A model generated the notes under the pieces. The model searched no databases and was not told where the DNA came from. It saw nothing but the letters and a program-made list of their open reading frames with translations. A DNA stretch of 64,000 nt. It comes from an uncultured Acidobacteriia bacterium (GTDB taxonomy: Bacteria; Acidobacteriota; Terriglobia; Bryobacterales; Bryobacteraceae). Below, one piece after another: positions 43,482 through 52,693 of the stretch. Both the position numbers and the translations under genes were made by a program. The stretch lies in NCBI GenBank assembly GCA_903881085.1, contig CAIRSA010000131.1, forward strand, positions 1 to 64,000, written 5' to 3'. Numbering within the stretch: position 1 is the first letter of the stretch; every line of letters begins with the position of its first letter.

Positions 43482-43631
43482 ATGGACCAACGCAATTTCA
43501 TGTACATGTTCTACGGCTTCAGCATCACTTGGGCCATCATCGCATTTTATGTTATGATTCTTGCCGGTCGTGAAAAAGGCATCCAGAAGCAATTGGAGAG
43601 CCTGAAACGAATCCTCGAGGACAAGAAATGA
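43482..43631 (+). CDS. ccmD: CcmD-like small membrane protein
   Basis: A 49-residue protein, starting at ATG 43482 with AAGGAG 6 nt upstream. It has one membrane helix (FYGFSITWAIIAFYVMILAG) followed by a charged helix (REKGIQKQLESLKRILEDKK), the known shape of CcmD, which holds CcmABC and CcmE together. Its stop overlaps the next ATG (ATGA). Confidence 0.88.
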   Translation: MDQRNFMYMFYGFSITWAIIAFYVMILAGREKGIQKQLESLKRILEDKK

Positions 43632-44968
43632 ACCGTAGACAAATGATTGGCGCCGCATTGGGCGCTGGTCTCATCTCCAAGCGCGAGATGGCTGCACAGG
43701 AGCAAATCGCACGGGCCACGCGCGCCATGCCATCGCCAAAGATCAAAGACGTCAGCGTGATCACTTGCGCCCCGGCGGGTGTCCGCCTGGTCGTCGTGAA
43801 GATCACTACAGACCAGGACGGCCTTTACGGCTACGGCTGCGCCACCTTCACGCAGCGCGCCGATCTGGTTGTGCCGGCTGTCGAAAAATACCTGAAACCG
43901 TTCCTGATCGGCAAGCCCGCCGATCGCATCGACGACACCTGGCAGGCCTGCTACAACTCCTCCTACTGGCGTAACGGCCCAGTTCTCAATAACGCGCTGA
44001 GCGGCGTTGACATGGCACTGTGGGACATCAAGGGCCGTCAGGCCGGTATGCCCGTCTATCAGTTGCTGGGTGGCAAGTGCCGCGAAGCTGCTGACACGTA
44101 CACACACGCCAGCGGTGCTGATTACCAGCAGTGCATCGATCAGGCCAAGAAGTTTATGGAAGCAGGCTTCCGCCATGTGCGTGTACAGGTTGGCACGCCT
44201 GGCATGGCAGGCTACGGCTCATCGGGTGGCGCCATGGCCGCAAAGGCATTGCATAACGCCCCGGTGTTTGAGTCTTCCGTCTATATCCGCCGCGCGCTGA
44301 AGCTGTTTGAAGAGTGCCGCAAGCAATTGGGCGAAGAGATCGAACTGCTGCACGATGTGCACGAACGCGTCACGCCGAACCAGGCGGTGCAGTTTGCCAA
44401 GGATGCCGAGAAGTTCAAACTGTTCTTTCTGGAAGATGCTTTGTCGCCTGAGGACATCGCCTACTTCCGCCAGATCCGCTCTCAATGCGCCACGCCGATC
44501 GCTATGGGCGAACTGTTCAACAGCCCGCATGAATGGACGCCGCTCATTCAGGAACGTCTGATCGATTACATGCGCATGCACGTGTCGCAAACTGGTGGTC
44601 TGACGCCGTGCCGCAAGGTTGCGGCGATGGGTGAGCTCTATGGCGTCCGCACCGCATGGCACGGCCCTGGCGATGTGTCGCCCATCGGCCACGCGTGCAA
44701 TCTTGCACTTGACCTGACTTGCTACAACTTCGGCGTTCAGGAGTACTCCGCGTTCAACGAACGTACGCGCGAGATTTTCGACGGCTGTCCGGAATTGAGG
44801 AATGGATATCTCTACGCTACGGAAAAGCCGGGCTGGGGAATTGAAATCAACGAGAAGGCTGCAGCCAAGTATCCATTCGGTGGAGCGGGTACAAGAGGCC
44901 GGAATGACAATTTGAATGGTGGTTGGGGAGAGGTGCGAAAGAAGGACGGAACGATTATTAAACAGTAA
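43628..44968 (+). CDS. Mannonate dehydratase/RspA-type enolase-superfamily protein with Tat-like signal
   Basis: A 446-residue enolase-superfamily protein. The N-terminus (MNRRQMIGAALGAG) is a twin-arginine-like signal, unusual for this superfamily. The barrel shows the ManD/RspA set: LHDVHERVTPNQA, FFLEDALSPED and MGELFNSPHEW providing the metal-binding acids, then HVSQTGGLTPCRK and AWHGPGDVSPIGHACN with the C-terminal His. Members dehydrate sugar acids such as D-mannonate; many relatives are weak or inactive. Translationally coupled to ccmD, which is surprising for a sugar-acid enzyme. Substrate and location need testing. Confidence 0.87.
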   Translation: MNRRQMIGAALGAGLISKREMAAQEQIARATRAMPSPKIKDVSVITCAPAGVRLVVVKITTDQDGLYGYGCATFTQRADLVVPAVEKYLKPFLIGKPADRIDDTWQACYNSSYWRNGPVLNNALSGVDMALWDIKGRQAGMPVYQLLGGKCREAADTYTHASGADYQQCIDQAKKFMEAGFRHVRVQVGTPGMAGYGSSGGAMAAKALHNAPVFESSVYIRRALKLFEECRKQLGEEIELLHDVHERVTPNQAVQFAKDAEKFKLFFLEDALSPEDIAYFRQIRSQCATPIAMGELFNSPHEWTPLIQERLIDYMRMHVSQTGGLTPCRKVAAMGELYGVRTAWHGPGDVSPIGHACNLALDLTCYNFGVQEYSAFNERTREIFDGCPELRNGYLYATEKPGWGIEINEKAAAKYPFGGAGTRGRNDNLNGGWGEVRKKDGTIIKQ

Positions 44969-44970
44969 GG

Positions 44971-45008
44971 ATTCTAGGGAGTACCGCGATGGCGGTACTC
45001 CCTAGAAT
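44971..45008. terminator. Bidirectional terminator, 17-bp perfect stem
   Basis: attctagggagtaccgc and gcggtactccctagaat pair perfectly around a 4-nt GATG loop, 3 nt past the enolase stop and 3 nt before the stop of the convergent PEP-CTERM gene. Long uninterrupted stem; ends transcription from both sides. Confidence 0.85.
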
Positions 45009-45011
45009 TGA

Positions 45012-45740
45012 TTAGGCGTTCATTTTGCGTTTGCGCAGCGCCATCAGGCCACATCCGGCGAGCAGCATGCCAACCGTGAGAGGCTCTGGAACCGTACCTG
45101 CCACATCCGCGAGTTCCAGGCGAATTCCATAAGATTGGCCTGTGTTGTAGTCGTAGACCGTCATGGTGTTGTTACCCAAAATCAGGCTACTGTTCGGAAT
45201 AGTCAGTGAGGTCCACGCCGAGTAGCCGGTTGCGCCGGGCAAGGGAACGTAATTCGGTGCGCCGGAGCCGCAGTCCTGCATTACCAGGGTGGTGTTGACA
45301 TAAATGAAGCCGCAGTCATCGAAAGCAACGCGACCTGTCAAAACCAAATTTTGGCTCAATCTTGTGGCGTCGACGTTGAACGTGGTTTGTGCAACGAATG
45401 CTGGCGATGAAATGCTGCCCAAATTGGCGGCCTGAGCGGTGGGTGAAGATGCCGAGGAATTATCGGCAATCCAATTACTTATGCCATCCAGTGGCACAGT
45501 CCACCCGGCATTGTAACGCACATCTGAACTAAGACAGGAATTGGCAACGGAACACAAATCGAACGCGTTTGCGCCACTGAGGAGTCTCCAATATCCGTCT
45601 ACAGCGCCACTGCCTCCGAGCACGCCTGGATCTGGGGCTACCAAGCCCGTGTTATGAAAACTGATCGGTCCAGCCATTGCCGCTGTCAGGCTCAAAACAC
45701 CCAACGCGCACTGTGCCAATATTGAAAATCTTCTCGTCAT
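45012..45740 (-). CDS. PEP-CTERM sorting domain protein
   Basis: A 242-residue exported protein: signal peptide (ILAQCALGVLSLTAAMAG), an all-beta body with two cysteine pairs, and the sorting tail VPEPLTVGMLLAGCGLMALRKRK (motif, hydrophobic helix, basic end). Exosortase processes such tails for delivery to the surface or matrix; no exosortase is in the window. The central part contains WTSLTIPNSSLILGNNTMTVYDYN, a jelly-roll-like carbohydrate-binding pattern. GAGGAGGG lies 7 nt before the ATG. The 228-nt spacer to xdhC is AT-rich and shows two AGTACT copies but no clear promoter. Confidence 0.88.
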   Translation of the reverse strand: MTRRFSILAQCALGVLSLTAAMAGPISFHNTGLVAPDPGVLGGSGAVDGYWRLLSGANAFDLCSVANSCLSSDVRYNAGWTVPLDGISNWIADNSSASSPTAQAANLGSISSPAFVAQTTFNVDATRLSQNLVLTGRVAFDDCGFIYVNTTLVMQDCGSGAPNYVPLPGATGYSAWTSLTIPNSSLILGNNTMTVYDYNTGQSYGIRLELADVAGTVPEPLTVGMLLAGCGLMALRKRKMNA

Positions 45741-45968
45741 TCCATTTCCCTCCTCATTTCAAGTGATCCGAATTACTATTTCTGTCATTTCTTCCACAAC
45801 TTTTACTGCTTCGCCCCTACCTAATTCTGAATAGAAGTTATTGCTAGTATATATTCTCATAGTACTTTTGTCTAGTACTGAAGTTTGCTTACTCTATACC
45901 GAAAGTACCCATGGGACTATGCCGGGCCGCGAACAACCACGCATCTCCGTGCTAAAATTGGAGTTCTG

Positions 45969-46805
45969 ATGGATCTTTATGATGAAATTGTGCGTTTGCG
46001 GCGCCTGGGGCAAAAGTGTGCTTTGGCCACCATCGTGGATGTAAACGGCTCTATTCCAAGTTACGAGAGCGCCAAATTATTGGTCCGCGAAGATGGCTCC
46101 ATGATGGGCACCATTGGCGGCGGTTGTGTGGAAGCCGAAGTTTGGAATGCTGCGCGGGAAGTGATTGATACGGAAAGACCTAAGAAATTGAACTTTTCGC
46201 TCGGTCAGGACGCCGCCTACGACAACGGTTTGATCTGCGGAGGGCAATTGAACGTATTCGTGGAAGCGGTTGTCCCGCAGCCCAAGGCCTTTATCTTTGG
46301 CGCGGGCCACATCTCAAAGAGCTTGTCCAAGGTGGCTGCGCTGGCTGGCTTTTCAACAGTGATCGCCGACAATCGCGAAATGTACGCCAACCGCGAACGT
46401 TTTCCTGAAGCCGACGAGGTTTTCGCTGAAGAATACGAAGAGTTGTTCCCCAAACTGAACGCCGGGCAGACATCCTACGTGATAATTGTCACACGGGGAC
46501 ACCGTGACGACATGCGCGTACTACGCTGGGCGGTCCAAACCGAGGCGCGCTATATCGCTATGATTGGCAGCAAACGCAAGGTGTTGGGCGTGGTGAAAGA
46601 ATTGGAAAAGGAAAACATCCCGCGCGCAAGATTGACCCGCGTGTTTGCTCCCATGGGGTTCGAGATTGGCGCCATTACGCCGGAAGAGATCGCTGTCAGC
46701 GTAGTAGCCGAAATGATCGCCGTCCGGCGGCGGCCTGATTCCGATTGGATGGCGCTTTCCAAGTCGATATTCGTTGATCAGAGCCGCCAGGCACAAGTAA
46801 AGTGA
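45969..46805 (+). CDS. XdhC-family molybdenum cofactor maturation protein
   Basis: A 278-residue protein. It has an N-terminal XdhC/CoxI domain (CALATIVDVNGSIPSYESAKLLV, GTIGGGCVEAEV) and a C-terminal Rossmann-like XdhC domain (FIFGAGHISKSLSKVAALAGF, VIIVTRGHRDDMRVL, YIAMIGSKRKV, EIGAITPEEIAVSVVAEMIA). XdhC binds the molybdenum cofactor, aids its sulfuration and inserts it into xanthine-dehydrogenase-type enzymes. The ATG at 45969 is chosen because the domain starts at once; an upstream ATG adds a non-conserved stretch. GTGA overlap with the MocA-like gene. Confidence 0.9.
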   Translation: MDLYDEIVRLRRLGQKCALATIVDVNGSIPSYESAKLLVREDGSMMGTIGGGCVEAEVWNAAREVIDTERPKKLNFSLGQDAAYDNGLICGGQLNVFVEAVVPQPKAFIFGAGHISKSLSKVAALAGFSTVIADNREMYANRERFPEADEVFAEEYEELFPKLNAGQTSYVIIVTRGHRDDMRVLRWAVQTEARYIAMIGSKRKVLGVVKELEKENIPRARLTRVFAPMGFEIGAITPEEIAVSVVAEMIAVRRRPDSDWMALSKSIFVDQSRQAQVK

Positions 46806-47392
46806 CCTCAGACCCAGTCACCGTAACTCCGTTGATTCTCGCCGCTGGAGCATCGTCCAGAATGGGGTCGCCGAAAGCACTCCTGCCGTTCGAGGGGACC
46901 ACGTTTCTAGACCGGCTTATTCAAACCTGCAACCAGAGCGGTGAAGAGGTTGTGGTGGTTCTTGGATATCATGAGGCAGAAATTCGCGCCGGCGTTCGCT
47001 GCACTGCCCGATTTGTGCGCAATCCGGACCCTGCGCGGGGACAGTTAAGTTCCATGCAATGCGGTCTTGCGGTCATTCCGGGTGCGGCGATGTTCATTCC
47101 CGTTGACCTGCCCGCCGTTAACCCACTGACCGTGCATGCTCTCCTGCTTGAATTCAGTAAGGGACAATATCCTGTTGTGGCCCCGCGGTTCGACGGCCGG
47201 CACGGGCATCCTGTCTGCATCGCGCGTTGTGTTGTGGAAGAGCTGCTGGCGCTTCCCACCACCGCTCAGGCACGGGATGTGATCCGCAAGTACCGGCCTC
47301 AAACTCTGTTTGTCGATGTCGAAGACGCGGCAGTGCTGCATGATATCGATACTCCCGTGGAGTACCGCAACCTGACGGAGTCAGTCAGATGA
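46802..47392 (+). CDS. MocA/MobA-like nucleotidyltransferase
   Basis: A 196-residue protein starting at GTG inside the xdhC stop. It has the nucleotidyltransferase signature LILAAGASSRMGSPKALLPF, then VVVVLGYHEAEIR and FIPVDLPAVNPLTV with the metal-binding Asp. Pairing with XdhC points to MocA, which adds CMP to molybdopterin for xanthine dehydrogenase family enzymes; MobA (GMP) is the alternative. The target molybdoenzyme is not in this window. Confidence 0.87.
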   Translation: MTSDPVTVTPLILAAGASSRMGSPKALLPFEGTTFLDRLIQTCNQSGEEVVVVLGYHEAEIRAGVRCTARFVRNPDPARGQLSSMQCGLAVIPGAAMFIPVDLPAVNPLTVHALLLEFSKGQYPVVAPRFDGRHGHPVCIARCVVEELLALPTTAQARDVIRKYRPQTLFVDVEDAAVLHDIDTPVEYRNLTESVR

Positions 47393-49629
47393 AACGAAAG
47401 CACTGGATACTGACCATATTTGCGCTGGCGTGCTTAGCCTATTTCTATATTCCGAAACTCCATCTTGCTGAGAAATTTGCGCCGCGCATCCAGACCGAGT
47501 TGGAGCAGGCGCTTGGCCGCAAGGTCAAGTTTGACAAGGTGAGTTTTAACATCATTCCCGGATTAGGGTTTGCGGTTGACGAAGTAGTGATTTATGACGA
47601 TCCTGCCAACGACATGGAGCCTGTGGCCTATGTCGGGTCACTGGAAATGCGGATTAGCCTGCTGAGTCTGCTCTCCGGTAAGATGGGCTTCACCGGGCTG
47701 CGGCTGGTTGAACCAAGCGTCAATCTCAAGCACAGTGCCGACCGCGGTTGGAATGTGCAGCAACTGCTGAACCAGGCTCTGCTTTCCGCCGGCAAATCCC
47801 ATCCGGGCCTGGCCATACAGGTGCGCACTGGCCGCGTGAACTTTAAGTCCGGCGACCGGAAATCCGTCTTCTATATTACGGATGCCGATGTGGATATCGA
47901 ATCCTCCTCGCGCTCTACAGGCGGCTTCGACATTGTCTTCTCCGGAGCTCCGGCACGCACTGATCGCGCCGCGCAGGGCTTCGGCCGGCTTACAGGCCGC
48001 GGTGAGTTCCGCCCGGGCCCTCAAGGAGAAGGTGAGGTGGAACTCACTCTGAATCTCCAGAAAAGTTCAGTTGGCGAAATCGCCGTGCTAGCGGCGGGCC
48101 GGGATTTGGGTATCCATGGTTTGATCGCATCCGAAGCGAAACTGAACGGGCCGTTGTCTAACATAACTATCACTGGCCATGCCGACTTGAGCGATATTCA
48201 TCGTTGGGATTTGATGGGTTCAAAGAGCGAAGGCTGGCCGGTCGATTATAAAGGTGTTCTCGACTTTCGCAGCCAGGTTTTGAATTTGCAGACGGTGCCA
48301 GGCAAAGCCGCGCCAGAACCGGTTGCCTTGCGCGTCTCCGTGCGCAACTATCTTACTACGCCGCGTTGGGCCGCCTTGATCACCATGAAGGAACTGTCCG
48401 CCAATCCATTATTAGCCGTGGCTCGGCACATGGGCGCCGGGATTCCCGAAAAGCTTTCGATGGACGGAAAGGTGGAAGGCGTCCTCGGTTTCTCCAATGC
48501 CTCTGGATTTCAGGGCCAGTTACGCATGAGCGAGGCCACCGCCAAAGTGCCCGATCAGGAAGCAATGCAGATTCCCGCGGCCCAGATCAAGATCTCCGGT
48601 TCTCGGGCAGAGTTGCTGACTACCCGGTTTGAATTGGCTGAGAACCGGCACGTGGATCTGGATGCGGCGATGAGCTTCGACTCGCAGCAAGTGGAACTGA
48701 AAGTTGCGACGCCGGGGCTGGGCGTGCGCGATGTGGAAGTATTTACAAGGTTGCTGAACATCGAAGCTGCGCCAGTCCTGAAGAGTTGCGAGCGCGGCAA
48801 CTGGCGTGGTGTGCTGCGCTTCGATGGCGAGTGGAAGGGCGACCTGGAAATTATGGGGGCTGTGATTGCCTTGCCGGATCTGTCCGACAAGCTTGAAATT
48901 GGACGTGCCGCCGTACAGATCCGAGGGGACCGCCTGGCCATTTCAAAGCTGAAAGCCAAGGCAGGAACGTTGAGTTTCGATGGGGACTTTCAATGGTTGC
49001 CCCACGCCGCCCGGCCGGCGCATGTGCACTTGCATGCCCAGGCAGCTTCAGCAGCGCAATTGGATCATTTGCTTTCTCCGGTATTGCATCGCCAACAGGG
49101 CTTCTTCGCCCGCACGCTGCGCTTGGACCGTGCGCCGGTTCCAGAATGGCTGACTGGCCGCCACGTGGAAGGCACCATCGGAGTCGACTCCTTTGTCATC
49201 GGGGGACACACGCTGGAGCATCTCAACTTAACTCTGACCTGGGACGCTATCCATGCCGGCTTCCATCCGGTGCATTTTTCCGAACAGGACGTCCATGCAG
49301 CCGGATCGATTACAGCCGATCTTGCCTACGCGCTGCCCATCTTCAGCGTGAGCGGCACTCTGGAAGGGCCATCCATTACCCTTGGACAAGACCTGGACGC
49401 GCAGAGCATCAGCGGCAAGTTTGTGATCAAGGGGCAGCGCGGTGCGCCCAGCCTACAGGCGTCCAATCTGGAATTAATCAGCGGCAAAGAAACCTACACA
49501 GGCAAGGGCGGCAGTATTCAGGATGGCCGCCTTCAGTTTGATCTGCTGTGCGGCAAGAAGTCGCTTCGGCTGGGTGGCACGCTCTCGCCACTTGCGCTGG
49601 AGCTCCAGCCACTGCAGAAGCCGAATTGA
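47389..49629 (+). CDS. AsmA-family membrane-anchored protein
   Basis: A 746-residue protein with an N-terminal TM (WILTIFALACLAYFYI) followed by the AsmA opening: LEQALGRKVKFDKVSFNIIPGLGFAVDEVVIYDDP, LEMRISLLSLLSGKMGFTGLRLVEPSVNL. The rest is a long beta-rich periplasmic region with repeated strand-turn blocks, ending LSPLALELQPL. AsmA-like proteins form lipid-transfer bridges between the two membranes and affect outer-membrane assembly. It overlaps the MocA-like gene by 4 nt, although no functional link is known. Confidence 0.83.
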   Translation: MKRKHWILTIFALACLAYFYIPKLHLAEKFAPRIQTELEQALGRKVKFDKVSFNIIPGLGFAVDEVVIYDDPANDMEPVAYVGSLEMRISLLSLLSGKMGFTGLRLVEPSVNLKHSADRGWNVQQLLNQALLSAGKSHPGLAIQVRTGRVNFKSGDRKSVFYITDADVDIESSSRSTGGFDIVFSGAPARTDRAAQGFGRLTGRGEFRPGPQGEGEVELTLNLQKSSVGEIAVLAAGRDLGIHGLIASEAKLNGPLSNITITGHADLSDIHRWDLMGSKSEGWPVDYKGVLDFRSQVLNLQTVPGKAAPEPVALRVSVRNYLTTPRWAALITMKELSANPLLAVARHMGAGIPEKLSMDGKVEGVLGFSNASGFQGQLRMSEATAKVPDQEAMQIPAAQIKISGSRAELLTTRFELAENRHVDLDAAMSFDSQQVELKVATPGLGVRDVEVFTRLLNIEAAPVLKSCERGNWRGVLRFDGEWKGDLEIMGAVIALPDLSDKLEIGRAAVQIRGDRLAISKLKAKAGTLSFDGDFQWLPHAARPAHVHLHAQAASAAQLDHLLSPVLHRQQGFFARTLRLDRAPVPEWLTGRHVEGTIGVDSFVIGGHTLEHLNLTLTWDAIHAGFHPVHFSEQDVHAAGSITADLAYALPIFSVSGTLEGPSITLGQDLDAQSISGKFVIKGQRGAPSLQASNLELISGKETYTGKGGSIQDGRLQFDLLCGKKSLRLGGTLSPLALELQPLQKPN

Positions 49630-49647
49630 TAAGATAACAGGAACAGC

Positions 49648-50469
49648 ATGCACTCTAACAGCGTGAACGCCGCCGACACGAAACCCGCACCCCCTTTAAG
49701 CGTGCGGCTGAATCAAATTGCCCGCTGTATGCGCCGAGCTGAAAACACCGGTCAGTGGATTCAATCCGTGATGGATGGCACAAGCGGCTTTTGCGGCCGC
49801 GCCGCGTTCTTCGCCGTGGATGGGAAAGCGTTGGTCTGCAAGGCAGCGCGCGGCCTCAACATCGTCACCGATGCGGTTCCCATGGTCGCGGCTCCAGCCT
49901 TTGCATCTGCCGTCGAAAGCCAGGACACAGTGGTCGCCATGCGCACTGCCGGTGAAATGTCGAAGACCATTTCCGAGGCCTTCGCCGGGGTAACCCTCGA
50001 TAGCCAGGCCAGTCTGGCGAAGGTGCACTTGATCCCTCTTACAGGCGCCAAACGTTCGCTCGCCGTACTCTACGCCGAAGATGTGATTGACCTTGACGCG
50101 TTGGAACTTCTGATGTCTATAGCGGCGTCGGCCCGCGAACATATTCATGCCGTATCCCCGCAGTCGTTCGCGAAATTTGTTGGCATCGAACCCGCGGACG
50201 CGGGTCCCGATGCGGCTCGCGCCCGCCGCTTCGCGCAGGCTCTTGTTTCCCGCATCCGGCTGGACTATCCTGAACTGGTTTTGGCTGGCCGGACAGAAGA
50301 GAATATTTATTCGCAATTAAAACCTGAAATCGAGGCCGCTTGCGCGTCATACCAACAGCAGTTCGGAAAGCTTGCACTGGCCGACTATATGCATCTCGAA
50401 CTGGTTCGAATCCTGGCAAATGAGGATGCGTCTAAACTTGGAACGGTATATCCTGGTCCGGCTGCATAA
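49648..50469 (+). CDS. GAF-like domain protein of unknown function
   Basis: A 273-residue cytoplasmic protein. Residues about 20-155 look like a degenerate GAF domain (FFAVDGKALVCKAARGL, VHLIPLTGAKRSLAVLYAEDVIDLDALELLMSIAASA). The C-terminal 90 residues are helical with RARRFAQALVSRIRLDYPELVLAGRTEENIYSQLKPEIEAA, a tail that I associate with acidobacterial GAF proteins. No output domain is seen. AGGAA before the ATG; its end overlaps the SLT gene by 44 nt. Sensor or adaptor function is inferred. Confidence 0.65.
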   Translation: MHSNSVNAADTKPAPPLSVRLNQIARCMRRAENTGQWIQSVMDGTSGFCGRAAFFAVDGKALVCKAARGLNIVTDAVPMVAAPAFASAVESQDTVVAMRTAGEMSKTISEAFAGVTLDSQASLAKVHLIPLTGAKRSLAVLYAEDVIDLDALELLMSIAASAREHIHAVSPQSFAKFVGIEPADAGPDAARARRFAQALVSRIRLDYPELVLAGRTEENIYSQLKPEIEAACASYQQQFGKLALADYMHLELVRILANEDASKLGTVYPGPAA

Positions 50470-52693
50470 AAGCGCAGTGTTGGCCATATTGATGGCTGCT
50501 ACTCTCCAGGCGCAAGGACTGGAGCCGCTGGCGCGCGCCTATCGCGAAAAGAACACCCCGCAAAACAAAGCCCCACTCGCTGCTTTCGCCGTCGCGCACC
50601 CCAAGGATCAGGACGGGGCGCTCGCGCTGTTTGCTCTGGGTGCTTCTGAAAAGATTCCCGCCGAGGCGGTCAAATATCTGGAGAAAGCCAATCCCAGATT
50701 GCCGAAGCTTGCGGACTACACCGCCATGTTACTCGCCGCCGGGTATTATGCGTTGAAGGATTACCCCAAGGCGGCACAGGCGGCTAACGTCGTATTCTCC
50801 TATAACCCGACATCGCCGCTTGGTGCACGCACCGCGCCGATTGCCGCCAAGATCTACTTGGCAGCTGGACAACCAGGCGAGGGTGTGAGGATCCTGCGCC
50901 GCTACTCCTCTGACCTGGCACAGCCCTCAGGCGATTTGCTGCTGGGCATGTGTCTGGAGGCAGCTGGCGATCTGCCGGCTGCGGCGATGTCGTTCCAGAG
51001 GGTCTATTTCCAGTATCCGGCGTCTCATGACGCCGTCGAGGCCAACGCTGCATTGACTCGTCTGCGCGCGCAGATGGGTTCAGCCTATCCGCCAACCATG
51101 CCCCAAACGATTCTGGAGCGGGCTGACAAATTAATGGCAAGAACGCCGAAGGTTGCGAAGGCCGATCTGGAGCGCAATATTCCCATCCTGGGAGGTGCGG
51201 ATCGTGAAGTAGCTCAAGTACGCTTGGGCGAGGCCGACTTGCGGGCCAAGGAATATGACAAAGCCATTCAGTATTTAAGCCACCTTACGGTTACTTCCTC
51301 AGAGGCCGATGCGGAACGTATCTATCACCTTTTCACTGCCGCGCGCCGTAAAGACAACGATTCGGCCATGCGGCAGACCCTGGCTGACCTGGCGGTGAAA
51401 CACCCCTCCTCGCCATGGCGTCTGAATGCGTTGGTAAGCGCAGGCGAATACTACATCCTTTCGAATAACTATCAGACTTACGACCCGATCTACAAAGCTT
51501 GCTTTGAAACATTCCCGGCCAGCACGCAAGCTCCGCTTTGCCATTGGAAGTACAGCTGGAGTCTCTATCTGCGGCGCAACCCTGATGCCGCGAACCGGCT
51601 GCGTGACCACGTAAAGTACTTCCCATTCTCTGAGAAAGCCAACACGGCCCTCTACTTTCTAGGCCGGCTAAGTGAGGATTCGCAAGACCCCACATCCGCC
51701 AATGCCTACTATGCGGAACTTTCACGGCGCTACCCCAACACTTACTACGCCATGCTGGCGCGGGAACGGCAGAAGACGCTCAATGTGAAAACGGAATCGC
51801 CCGATACCGTCGCCTTTCTGCGGTCGGTTGCATTCCCCGCTGTTAAGTTCGACACGAACCCGCAGCCCAATCCTGAGACGCTCGCCCGTATTGAGCGTTC
51901 GCGGCTGTTAGCGCGTGCCGGAATCATCGAGTACATGGAACTGGAACTGCGCTACGCAGCGCGCACGGGCGGCCAGGTGGTGCCGGTGGTGGTGGAACTG
52001 GCGTCATCCCTTGTACAGCGTGGCATGGCCGACAAAGGCCTGCGCTACATGAAGAACCTGGTGCCGAATTATCTATACCTGCAGCCGCAAAGCCTGCCTG
52101 AAACGTTCTGGCAACTGCTTTTCCCCCTGCCGTTCCGCTCTACGGTGGAACAAAAAGCCGAGGCGCACTCGCTCGATCCGTTTCTGGTTGCCGGGCTGAT
52201 CCGTCAGGAATCGGAGTTCAACCCCACGGTGATCAGCTATGCCAATGCCTACGGCCTCACCCAGATCATGCCCGCCACGGGCAGGGACCTGAGCCGCCGG
52301 TTGGGGATGAAAGGCTACACAACCGCCTCGTTGTTCAAGCCGGAAGTCAATGTGGAATTGGGTACCTACTATCTGCGTTCCTTGCTCAATTCTTTAGGCA
52401 ATCATTGGGAAGCAACGCTGGCTTCGTACAATGCGGGCAAGAGCCGGGCGGACAAGTGGATGGCTTGGGAGAAGTACCGCGAGCCCGCTGAATTCATCGA
52501 AACCATCCCCTTTACGCAGACTCGCGACTACGTGCAGAGCGTGATTCGCAACGCCAATATGTACCGCTGGCTTTACGAGGGCAAACCAAGTGCAGTACCC
52601 TCAATAAATGAGCCTGCCCGCAAGCCGGACCCAAGTCCAGCCACTAGAAACAAAAAACGTACGGCCCCGGTTTCGAAGCGAACGGACCGCTGA
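50426..52693 (+). CDS. Soluble lytic murein transglycosylase (Slt70-like)
   Basis: A 755-residue exported protein. Its first 20-45 residues include a signal peptide (LHKSAVLAILMAATLQAQ), then about 500 residues of TPR/superhelical repeats (YFLGRLSEDSQDPTSANAYYAELSRRYPNTYYAMLARER), and the SLT catalytic domain at about 590-720. The domain has the catalytic Glu in IRQESEFNP, then ANAYGLTQIMPATGRDL, ASYNAGKSRADKW and TRDYVQSVIRNANMY. It cleaves peptidoglycan glycan strands with 1,6-anhydro product formation. The ATG at 50426 was picked because it best positions the signal peptide. The 3' end overlaps the aminotransferase gene by 86 nt. Confidence 0.9.
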   Translation: MRLNLERYILVRLHKSAVLAILMAATLQAQGLEPLARAYREKNTPQNKAPLAAFAVAHPKDQDGALALFALGASEKIPAEAVKYLEKANPRLPKLADYTAMLLAAGYYALKDYPKAAQAANVVFSYNPTSPLGARTAPIAAKIYLAAGQPGEGVRILRRYSSDLAQPSGDLLLGMCLEAAGDLPAAAMSFQRVYFQYPASHDAVEANAALTRLRAQMGSAYPPTMPQTILERADKLMARTPKVAKADLERNIPILGGADREVAQVRLGEADLRAKEYDKAIQYLSHLTVTSSEADAERIYHLFTAARRKDNDSAMRQTLADLAVKHPSSPWRLNALVSAGEYYILSNNYQTYDPIYKACFETFPASTQAPLCHWKYSWSLYLRRNPDAANRLRDHVKYFPFSEKANTALYFLGRLSEDSQDPTSANAYYAELSRRYPNTYYAMLARERQKTLNVKTESPDTVAFLRSVAFPAVKFDTNPQPNPETLARIERSRLLARAGIIEYMELELRYAARTGGQVVPVVVELASSLVQRGMADKGLRYMKNLVPNYLYLQPQSLPETFWQLLFPLPFRSTVEQKAEAHSLDPFLVAGLIRQESEFNPTVISYANAYGLTQIMPATGRDLSRRLGMKGYTTASLFKPEVNVELGTYYLRSLLNSLGNHWEATLASYNAGKSRADKWMAWEKYREPAEFIETIPFTQTRDYVQSVIRNANMYRWLYEGKPSAVPSINEPARKPDPSPATRNKKRTAPVSKRTDR

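Noticed and set aside
45885-45968. Earlier start for XdhC
   Set aside because: The 28 extra residues are not XdhC-like and lie in the promoter-side spacer.
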